Assembly (NCBI GenBank): GCA_001579985.1
Contig: LRSR01011179.1
Coordinates: 1-24,948, forward strand
Reading direction: 5' to 3'
Origin: Hypsibius dujardini
Lineage: Eukaryota; Tardigrada; Eutardigrada; Parachela; Hypsibiidae
Length of the DNA: 24,948 nucleotides
Part shown: one piece after another, positions 1-8,092 of the stretch
Numbering within the stretch: position 1 is the first letter of the stretch
Layout: the number at the start of each line of letters is the position of its first letter
Notes under the pieces: generated by a model
What the model was told of the DNA's origin: nothing
What the model saw: only the letters and a program-made list of their open reading frames with translations
Database searches by the model: none
Position numbers and translations under genes: made by a program

Positions 1-2309
1 ATGGCCGTGATGAAAAACAAGCTGCCACTTCGAGCAAACTGGGCCATTAGGATGGGCTGGGTCGGGATCTACGGACACGCGCCAGAACGTTACGTTACGT
101 TACGTTAAACGGAACTAGAACTATTCTGCAGCATGGATTTTATGGCCGAGAGAAAAGTGGGATTTCACCTACCGCAGTTGTGGATGGGTATGCGGTTGCG
201 TCAGTGATGGGCTTGTTGGTCAGCTTAAACGGTCTTCGTTGGTCAGGAAGAACTCGTATAATTGATGCAAGAAGGGTCACTGCCACACTTGGGGGTCCGT
301 GTATGAAGGAGTAAAGCCGCGCCTGAGGGTAGGGAGATGTCGAGAGGACACCACTCCCGCCAAAGGTTTTCGTGGGGTCAGGCACGGCTCCTGCCACTAA
401 CCCCAGCCAGTTGTGATCACCACCCGTGTTGTAGTAGTAATGGATGAAAACACCCAAGGTCGCAGAGTTGAACAGTATAAAACAAGCCGGCCGTCCCGGA
501 GTGCGGTCGAGGGAAATGTCTGTGTGAACAATAACAAACAATATAAAATTCCGTAATGCACTGTTCGCATAGAAAGTGATGGAACTGTCTGTCTGTCTGT
601 CTCGTCTGTCTGTCTGTCTGACTGACTGTCTGCCTGCCTGCCTGCCTGCCTGCCTGTTTACCTGTTGTGTATATACATAAAACGTCGCACTCACCAATTA
701 TTTTACCGTCCTTTAGTAGTACTGGAGGAACTGAAACGGTGAAGTATTGGGTTGGCGAGTCATCGTACGTCCCCATGACGAAGACCTCATTAGTCCACGC
801 CACGAAGACATCGCGTGCTGCGGTATTGGACGGGCTAGTGCACCATTCGGGAACCTTGATCCCCATGAGCTTCCCGAGAGTCAGCGTAGTTGACGTTGGG
901 GTGATCAGTGTGGCAAGTCCGTTAGTCACAGCTCGGTTCAGTGCGTATAGCGGCCCGTCATCCAGCAAGAAGTAAATGAAAGACTTAGTAACATGAAGGT
1001 CCGCCACGGTCGCGGATGTCAGTGCGCCCAGTTGGACGGTAAGTGGGGCCGACGTGGCAAACTCGTCGGTGGTGTAGTAAAAAATTCCCGCTTTGGAAAT
1101 GCCGATTATGAAATTGGAATTGCACGGCTCATAGCGCAGGGCTGCGGTCCCTTTGGCCCAGATCAATGTAGTCCCAGCGATTGGCGGGATGAATTGGAAC
1201 TTCGGTCTGCTGAGGACTAAGGTATTCGATGATACCGTGTAGCCAAAGTAGTAGGGCTGTCCGGATGTAACTACCTGCACTTTCTGCTGGTATGTCAGGT
1301 CGACGGGGAGATTCTTAGGGGCATACCGCAGACTTTGTAAGTCACTCCCCTGACGGTACAGGGAAGGGTTGCTGTCGTTGCCCAACGGGGGCAGTGATGA
1401 TGCTACTTAAATGCAAGCGATATTACACTTAACAGTACGATTGCGTATTTATTCAAGTTATATAAAGACGACAAGGTTTGCTTCAGAGACGCGCCCAATC
1501 GTCACTTAGTGGTGCAATTATCTCTCGTTAAAAACACGTGGCGATGCTCTAGTCAATGTTAATGGTATTTTTGTTTCTCTATGTGTCTTCCCCTTTTTCA
1601 GTGACTGGTCAAATTCAGTAAGAAATATAACAATTTCAGGATAAGTTTTAAAAAAATTTCTAGTCCACTAGCGCACTTATTTTCAAGAACTTCATCGCGC
1701 ACCCGGTTTGGTTTACCGTTATTCAGTCGGTGTTTATAGTAGCCGTAGCGGTCATTGGGAGTTTTCGGGCAAGTGAAAACGTAAAAGCCATTTTTACTGT
1801 CCGCGACAGGAGCCACGGCTGCATCGCAGTAGAAGAACACATCAAATTGGTCGCGGAAACTCGTTGTCAGTCGTGGCGACAATCCCATTCGCTGAAACGC
1901 ACGTGTGATATCCGCGTTTGCCGGGCTAGGTGCAATATCCGATCCCGTGCTGCTGAGCGTCGGATCGTCTTTGCTATGTCTGCCTTGGATCCACAAGCGA
2001 ATCGTCAGGTGGTCATGGGTCTCCCAATCGACGTTTTGAATGATGCTTCCGTCGGGCTCTCGGGCAACTGCAACGGCATACCAGCCGTAGAGGTCTTGGC
2101 AGTTTGTTACCGCCACTTTTATTTGCACAGCCGGAGACGACCGCGCTGTGATGAGGTACGTTTGGGCACTGCTGCATTTTATATCGAAATGAGCCGACGA
2201 GTTGGCGGTGTGGGCGACGAGATCGCCGATCAGGGTACAGTACCCGGACGGAAATGCGCTCCATGCGGCGTCAATGTCGTCTGTGGCGTCATTCGGTGTG
2301 AGCGTCAGT
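1..2309 (-). CDS. CATSPERE: CatSper subunit epsilon-like protein, internal exons (3' end off window)
   Basis: CatSper epsilon is a single-pass accessory subunit of the sperm flagellar calcium channel, with an N-terminal domain, a beta-propeller, an Ig-like domain and a stem outside the cell. Four minus-strand exons join: about 2309-1669, 1402-695, 519-173 and 68-1. The third and fourth junctions fit exactly: donor g|GTGAGT after 695 (phase 1) to AG before 519, and donor GCG|GTAGGT after 173 (phase 0) to AG before 68. The second junction has two phase-compatible options: 1669 with 1402, or 1677 with 1371. Exon 2 resembles the epsilon N-terminal domain (paired Cys, a GWYAV segment, then LTIRLWI). 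Exon 3 resembles propeller blades: FIIGISKAGIFYYTTDEF, FIYFLLDDGPLY, then a Trp-Cys and FVAWTNEVFVMG, which parallel the human epsilon pattern as I remember it. CatSper delta has a related propeller and is the main alternative. Later propeller, Ig-like, stem and membrane regions would lie left of base 1. Confidence 0.6.
585..658. repeat. Tetranucleotide microsatellite (CTGT/CTGC)n in an intron
   Basis: Blocks of CTGT and then CTGC units, imperfect at 602-604 and 620-628, fill much of the 175-base intron (520-694) of the CatSper-like gene. On the gene's sense strand it reads CAGG then CAGA. Open frames running through it (Arg-Gln-Ala-Gly type) are repeat artefacts. Confidence 0.9.
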
Positions 2310-2347
2310 CTAAACTATTTTCAAATATTTCATTCACCTCACATAGA

Positions 2348-2662
2348 GACTAGCACGGGGTACCTCAGACTAGCAGGGGTACCTCAGACTAGCACGGGGT
2401 ACCGCAGACTAGCACGAGGTACCCCAGACTAGCATGGGGTACTTAAGACTAGCACAGGGTACCCCAGACTAGCAAAGGGTACTCAAGACTAGTATGGGGT
2501 ACTTAAGACTAGCATGGGGTACACCAGACTAGCACAGGGTACCCCAGACTAGCACAGGGTACCCAAGATTAGCATGGGGTACCCAATACTAACATGGGGT
2601 ACTCCAGACTAGCATGGGTACTCCAGACTAGCATGGGGTACCCCAGACTAGCAGGGAGTACC
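2348..2662. repeat. Minisatellite, about 16 copies of a 20-bp unit
   Basis: About sixteen head-to-tail copies of a 20-bp unit with consensus GACTAGCAYGGGGTACCCCA. Most copies keep a CTAG tetramer and a GGTAC core. In the best copies the core is the 10-bp palindrome GGGGTACCCC. Point differences are spread over the units, and one copy near 2615 is a base short. Units abut directly with no spacers, so this is not CRISPR. It lies in the interval between the putative signal-peptide exon and the next CatSper-like exon, about 40 bases upstream of that exon's acceptor. Confidence 0.93.
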
Positions 2663-2689
2663 AACCCAAGCAACTCCCCATGAGCAGCC

Positions 2690-3220
2690 CTGCGGGACTA
2701 GCAAGTGTCTGGACCTCTGACACTGCCCAGCGCTCAATTTTTGTCAGATCTGGCCCAGATCTGGTGAAATCCCATGTACAATCTCACGAGATCTGACGAA
2801 TTTAACGTACTATTCTTGGCAAGAGTGTTGGGTGAGAAATCCGGCAGTTCTCGCCAGAAAGCTCTTAAAAATCTCTGACGAGATCTCTGTCAGATCTCAC
2901 CAGAATGGCCAGCTACAATTTCACAAAAGAAATATCTGGTGCATTTCTGGCAAGGAAGTTCTCGTATAATTCTGGCCAGAAAGTTTTGTGTAATTCTAAC
3001 TAAAAAATCCTCTTGTAATTCTGCTCAAAATTCAGCCGAGATTTTTCTCGCATGAGTCTCGTGTGATTCTCACCGAATTCTCACTTGCCTCTGGCCAGAA
3101 AGTCCGAACAGATCTCGTGAGGACTTTTCTCACCGATTCTTGCCCAATTTGGCCCAGTTCTGGCCCAGATCTCATGAGAACATGCTTTCTCACGTAGTCT
3201 GGGCAGATAGTTTGGCGCTG
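2690..3220. repeat. Degenerate interspersed/tandem repeat block with palindromic motifs
   Basis: Short motifs recur many times in variant form: CTGGCCAGAAAG (near 2970 and 3090), AGATCTGG with CCAGATCT, CTCACGAGATC, and TTCTCGTGTAATTCTG-like strings. Several are self-complementary (TCTGGCCAGA, AGATCT). The spacing is irregular, which suggests an old array or a mobile-element fragment that has diverged. A minus-strand open frame at 3032-3322 runs partly through it and then into non-repetitive flank; I do not treat it as a gene. Confidence 0.6.
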
Positions 3221-3369
3221 GGTGCCACACACTGGTAGTCCCACAATAGCACCTCCAAGGGAGTTAATTGGATTGCCACAAGCTTGGTGGCATAGACGCA
3301 ACCATGACAACTTGATGCACATATAATCATAGCATTGTCAGTGAACGATCAAAACAAATGGAGCCTTAC

Positions 3370-3534
3370 AGGCACGTTGACACATAACTGCGTAGGGTCA
3401 CCGCCCAGTCCGGCATAAGACATTCCGGTTGCCGCAACCGCTTCCACCACACATGGCTGCCCAAAAATTAAGATGATGAAAATGGCGCAGGATACAAGAA
3501 ACTTCGACGGAGCTAACAGCACCAAGTAGCGCAT
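3370..3534 (-). CDS. Probable first coding exon (signal peptide) of the CatSper-like gene
   Basis: A minus-strand ATG at 3534-3532 in ACCATGC context opens a 55-codon exon. It has a hydrophobic leader (FLVSCAIFIILIFG) followed by small residues near a plausible cleavage site, as expected for a secreted or type I membrane protein. It ends at a good donor, CCT|GTAAGG, with GT at 3369-3368. It lies in the right place and strand to start the CatSper-like protein. The donor is phase 0, while the acceptor at 2309 needs phase 2, and a stop (2317-2315) prevents extending that exon upstream. A small exon is therefore probably missing from this model, hidden in or near the repeats between 2310 and 3369. 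It could also be the first exon of a different transcript. Confidence 0.5.
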
Positions 3535-4353
3535 GGTAGCTATGCATGCGTGCCAATACTGCAAACTAACCACTATCGTCTGAACGAGTGATCATCACGA
3601 GACCAACGCGACAGGTTTTTATTGGATTCTAAACATCTGCGTCTGAATGCCATGTCGATGCAAGTCCAAAACTTAAGGCACATCTGTAACTATCCAAATT
3701 ACGTGCAATCGAGAATCGTGGATTTCTACTCAGATAACACTGCAGGGTCTCTATGCAACACTAATGTGGGCCTGAGGATAATTGTTCGTCATTCATTTTG
3801 CATTGTACCTGACAGAGGAGAGATGTCCGTCTTACCGTTTGTCTGACCGCTGATCGCTATCTTGATATCCTTAAACGAAGTCGTTTAGAACGTGAGATCA
3901 ACACACAAACTTCACCAGTTGAATTGTTGGCTTCATTTTTTGAAGCAATGATCATTTCTACACGCGAGCATCACACTTCACTCGGTTAAGTGGCTTGTGT
4001 CAATTACCAAGCTAGCCGATTGTAATTGTTGAAGGGTCTACTAAAACGAATTGCTCTGCGATTGCAAGTACGGGACGTCTTTCATTCATTCGTCACTTGT
4101 TGGCTGCTTGACCTTGACCAAGACGTACTCGCGTGTTGCCAAGTTGGCTTTCGCAGTGGATAGCGCAAACACTTCATCTCACGGGGCGGTATTTAAAGGA
4201 TAAAGTAAACACAATACTATAAGACATATTCCCTTCACATATTTGCCTATTGTGCCCAAAAAGCATATGCCGCTGCTGGCCGGAATCGCACCGGACCTTC
4301 ATTGTACCCAGTGGTGATAAATACGACTGAGCTATCTGGAATAAGTGCTATCG
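3535..4353. promoter_or_regulatory. Head-to-head intergenic region between genes 1 and 2
   Basis: This 819-base stretch lies between the ATG of the CatSper-like gene (minus strand) and the ATG of the coiled-coil gene (plus strand), so it should hold both promoters. I see no convincing coding sequence. The only core-promoter-like string is TATTTAAAG at 4190-4198, after a GC-rich GGGGCGG and about 155 bases before the gene 2 start codon. An in-frame TAA at 4342-4344 shows gene 2's open frame does not extend into it. The plus-strand frame at 3622-3846 lacks any recognisable protein features. Confidence 0.4.
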
Positions 4354-7300
4354 ATGCCACGCCGCGGTCGCTCGAAGACGTCAAAGGGCGAAAGCGCCGA
4401 GTTCAAAGATTCCGGCAGCAAACGCAACCAATCCCGTCACGGAAAGAGCGACAACAAAAGCGGCGCTTCCGGGGGCTCCACGGTTTCGGCCCCCAACAAC
4501 GCGAAGCTCGGTGCCGCACCCTCCGTTCAGGATGGAGCAGACCGAGCGGCGGCGACCAGGAAGAAGTCCCGTGGCGGATCGAAACGGAGGCTGAGGGAGA
4601 AGTTGTACAAGGAGATGATCAACGGCTGTGCCAGTTGTTTCCGCAGAATGAAAAAGGGCAGAAAAGGTGGCAAGCACCACCGTAAGGGTCATCACGGAGA
4701 CTCGGAGAGCGGACACAGTGATCACAGTGGACACAGCGGGGGTGATAAGAAGAAGAAGAAAAAGAAATGGCCTTGGCAGAAGGAAAAGAAGAGCAAGTCC
4801 GGCTCAAAGGGTCACGACAAGCACGCAGGCGGTGATGCAGCCAAGGCGGCGGTGGTCAACTCAGCCGCTTCTTCGTCGTCCGTCGCGTCAGTCGGGGAGC
4901 ACGGTGATAATAGAAGTGGCGGAAGTGGGCATTCTGTTGGCAAACGGAGTAAGCACAGCAGTCGAAGCAGCTTGAAGTCACGCAGTCGGGGTGGGGCGGT
5001 TTCGACTGCCTCGAGTCGTGACAGGATGAACGTTAAGTTTAACGAGTCGGTGCGGGTGCAGGAGATCCCGCATAAGGACGCCAAGTCGGACCCGGGATCG
5101 GTGAATGAAGCGGTCAGTTCGGATAATCAGATGGCGGCTGCGCAGGCTGCTGCACACTTTCAACAGGCGCAAGTTCACCATCCACATCATCCACAACAGG
5201 GTGGACATCACCCGCAGCAGGACGCTCATCATCATCAGGCACATCAGCATCCGAGTGATGGTTCGGTGGATGGGAGCGCATCGGGCGATCTTGATCTTAT
5301 GGGGTCACCGAATTCGCAGCTGGATATGCATGGGGATGATTCCATTATGGAGTTGAATCAGGATGAAGAACCGCCGGGGGCTCTTGGTAAGCTATACAAT
5401 GCTGGATAACAATCGAAAGAAATGCAGGACAGACTGACAGACACACAGACAGGCAGACAGACAGGCAGACAGACAGACAGACAGACAAACACACAGACAC
5501 ACAGACACACAGACACACAGACAAACAGACACACAGACAGACAGATAGACAGCATAGACACACAGACACACAGACATGCCTGTTCTAAGCTTGATTATTC
5601 ATCGTATTACCTTGCTGTAGGAATGTGTCCCACTCAAAGTGAGCACGACCTTGCAAAGGGCCTAGATACGTTCTCTGCGAAGTCGACAAATTCGGCTGTG
5701 TTGGACGATATTTCACACATCTACGATCCCTGCGGCAGGTACACGCGCAAAGAATTGGTCTGCATGATGGAGAAACTGGTCAGCGGAATTAACGCCCGAG
5801 AATCCCTAAAAGCCCGGTACGACGAAGAGATTACCCGTCTGTCCATTAGTAACGAATACTCGGGTGACAAAATCAAAATGGCGAACGACCGGCTCCTTTG
5901 CCTGGTTCAGGACCAGGAGAATCTCGATCTAGCCCTGAAAAACAGCTCGGAAAAGCTCAATCGAAATTTCCTGCAGCTGACTAGGGAGCGAAAACGGGTC
6001 GCCGGAGCGGTGGACCTTCGCGAGGATTTCGACAAGTACCTTCAGACGCAAATCAGCACGAAAACGAAATTCGTCCAAGATTACGCTCAGATATTGGGGA
6101 AGCTCGAAGGTCTGGTGGATGATTCCTCGCTGCAGTGGATCCAACGGGAGACCATGATCAGCACGGAAAGTGAAGCTCTTGAACGGGTACATCGATCCGC
6201 GGAGAAGGAACACTGCGCACTCCAGGCGGAAATGAACAAACACGAAGCGCTCTTTGCCACTCGAGTAGCGCAGAATAAGAAACTCGAGTCCGTGGTGCAG
6301 AATGAGCTGGAGAAGTACGCGAAGAAACAACAGGAAATTCTCAAGTTCAATGAGAAGCGTATTCGGGCCCTCGAAGGTTGTATTAGAACGATGCAGCTGG
6401 ATCGGGAGGTGATGTACGGTGAGATTGCGGAGAACCGTCACCGATTGAAGGAGGTGGTCGAAGGGCGGATCAACGCGTTGATGGATAAAGTGCATCAGTA
6501 CAAGGATATTTTGAAGACGGTGCGGGAAGAGGTCGAGAATCTACTCTGCTCCTGTCAAACAGGTAAGGAATAACGGTCAGACACGATTCCGAAAGAACCC
6601 AAATTTTGAAAACAAATTTGACAACAAAAAATGTAATTAACTAAATAGAAACTAAACGTATTTATTACTACAAATATGCGCGCTAAATACAAATACCGCT
6701 TAATCGTGCCATTCCAGATAACGTAGCGAGCCTCCGCATATCTCCGGCATTCAGCACCTACACCAAGCTGATCGGTGCCCTCGACCTGGCCAGTTTGGAG
6801 CGAAAAGTCAACTGCGCCGAAAAGTGCTGCGAACGAGCCGAGCTCGCTTTCAAAAATCGCAACAATCAAAAACGGGATTTATACGAAATTCGGAGGTCCC
6901 ACGTTGACAGCCAGCGCAGACAGATGCTGGACAGCGAGCAGGAGTACTTTCTGATGGAACCCGTCGAGGTACCCGGAACCGAATCCACGTCCGAGTTCAA
7001 ACGCTCCGTGGATGACTTCACCAGTTGTGGATACAAGTACGCATCGGGTGCGGCCACAGCTCCGACCGCCCAGTTGGATGAGCAAACACAGGAGCCGGAG
7101 AAGAAAGAAGGCGGCACGCAGTCCGCGCAAGAGGTTCGTTCTTCCCTGAAGCCCAAGACCGAAGAAGCGCGCTACTCCAAGGCGGTGGAAGACTTCATTA
7201 CAGCGGGCTTGACGGGAAACGTTGCCGATGCAGAGAAAACTATCACGATGAATGAGACAGACCATCTATTGCAGCTGCAACAGTCTCTTAAGCTGGATGA

Positions 7301-7373
7301 AAAACCGGGAATGAGACGGAGGTCGATGCTTCAGTCGCTCTCAGCAAGCCCTAAGAATGTGGCAATTCTGTGA
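4354..7373 (+). CDS. Basic/histidine-rich coiled-coil protein, 876 residues, family unknown
   Basis: Three exons join in frame: 4354-5386, 5621-6562 and 6718-7373. Junctions are G|GTAAGC to TGTAG|G and CAG|GTAAGG to TTCCAG|A, both phase 1. The start is the first ATG after an in-frame stop at 4342. Residues 1-345 (exon 1) are low complexity: Lys/Arg/Ser/Gly-rich, seven lysines in a row near 132-138, a CASCF motif near 92-96, and a His/Gln-rich run at 275-299, ending acidic. Residues about 370-655 (exon 2) are charged, heptad-like and almost free of proline, as in a long coiled coil. Exon 3 adds a shorter helical part (about 680-725) and a disordered tail. No enzyme motif is visible. A cytoskeletal, centrosomal or flagellar role would suit the coiled coil but is inference. 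Exon 2 starts with GGA ATG across the junction, so a shorter coiled-coil-only product from an internal promoter is possible. Confidence 0.8.
5425..5576. repeat. CAGA/CAGG and CACAGA microsatellite in intron 1 of gene 2
   Basis: Mixed CAGACAGG, (CAGA)n and CACAGA units occupy most of the 234-base first intron (5387-5620). Cys/Val/Ser frames on the minus strand and Arg-Gln-Thr frames on the plus strand here are translation artefacts. Confidence 0.92.
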
Positions 7374-7442
7374 ATGATGCATTTAAAAAAATTTCCAACA
7401 ATATACACATTAGTGGTATTGGCGGCAAAAAGGACCGAGCAG

Positions 7443-7448
7443 ATTAAA
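7443..7448 (+). terminator. Candidate poly(A) signal ATTAAA for gene 2
   Basis: The common variant hexamer ATTAAA lies 70 bases after the gene 2 stop. A canonical AATAAA also occurs at 7801-7806, inside the mariner relic and about 430 bases after the stop. Either could be used; transcript ends are needed to choose. Confidence 0.3.
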
Positions 7449-7565
7449 ATCCGCGTCCCAGAGTTATTGTACTGTACAATTTCAAGTGGGTCGAAGCGAG
7501 TTGGTCGAAGCGAGCGGTTCAATGCTTCCATACGGAAAGGTTTGTCACATGGAACGAAGGATTCC

Positions 7566-7955
7566 AGATAAGTAATATCCCCTGATTATTTCAAAAACGG
7601 CGCACCGGAATTTGACTTTTGCTTCACCACCCAGAAATTAATCTCGCTCGAATTCGATCAACTTTTTGCATCGAAGAATCCAACTACGGAAGACGTCCAG
7701 AAGACCATTTTGAAAGAGCTCGGGGAGGCGGCCCTGCACTGCGCCGTCAAGCTCTTCTGTCCCAAAACTCCGCCCCCGAAAAGTCTCTTTAAGTTTGGGA
7801 AATAAAAAGAAATTGCAGGGCGACAGGTCAAGAGAATAGGCCGGACGAGGTAAATTGTGTAGGACGAGGTAGTTCACAAACGAATGGAGATTTCAGAGTA
7901 CGCTTCTCGCTGGTTTGATTTCTGATTTTTGCCATCCAATTTAACAAGGCTTCAG
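7566..7955 (-). pseudogene. Mariner transposase C-terminal relic
   Basis: On the minus strand, 7877-7638 reads like the C-terminal third of a mariner transposase: PAYSLDLSPCNFFLFPKLK matches the family's YSPDLxPxDxxLFPxLK signature, then a FRGRSF segment and a WILRCKKLIEFERD ending (usual form WxxRxxKCIxxxGDYF). The last conserved aspartate of the signature reads Asn here. The stop after ERD falls where family members continue. Upstream on the same strand, the frame is cut by TGA and no DNA-binding or first catalytic regions remain. It is a dead 5'-truncated copy between genes 2 and 3. The rest of 7374-8092 shows no gene, only a 14-bp direct repeat (GGTCGAAGCGAG core) near 7489-7518. Confidence 0.75.
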
Positions 7956-8092
7956 GTCATGACCTTGCCAATGCTTGACTACGCATACGCGGTAGAAAGT
8001 CGCCCCATAAACTGAGTATCGATTGGCAAACCTGAACAACTTGGAGGAATGAACTTATTCTTTGACTGAAACGCAACGCCCAGTGGTCGCTC

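Noticed and set aside
86-107. ACGTT repeats resembling a telomeric string
   Set aside because: Only about four copies, inside an intron, and not a known telomere motif.
2348-2662. CRISPR-like array of short repeats
   Set aside because: The 20-bp units abut directly with no unique spacers, and the DNA is clearly animal nuclear sequence.
3032-3322. 96-codon minus-strand open frame
   Set aside because: It runs through the degenerate repeat block and has no recognisable domain; probably chance or repeat-derived.
4302-4685. Alternative plus-strand frame overlapping gene 2 exon 1
   Set aside because: The overlapping frame of gene 2 is longer, continues by phase-matched splicing, and has clear modules; this one is a shadow.
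5345-5577. Cys/Val/Ser-rich minus-strand frames
   Set aside because: They are translations of the CAGA/CACAGA microsatellite in an intron.
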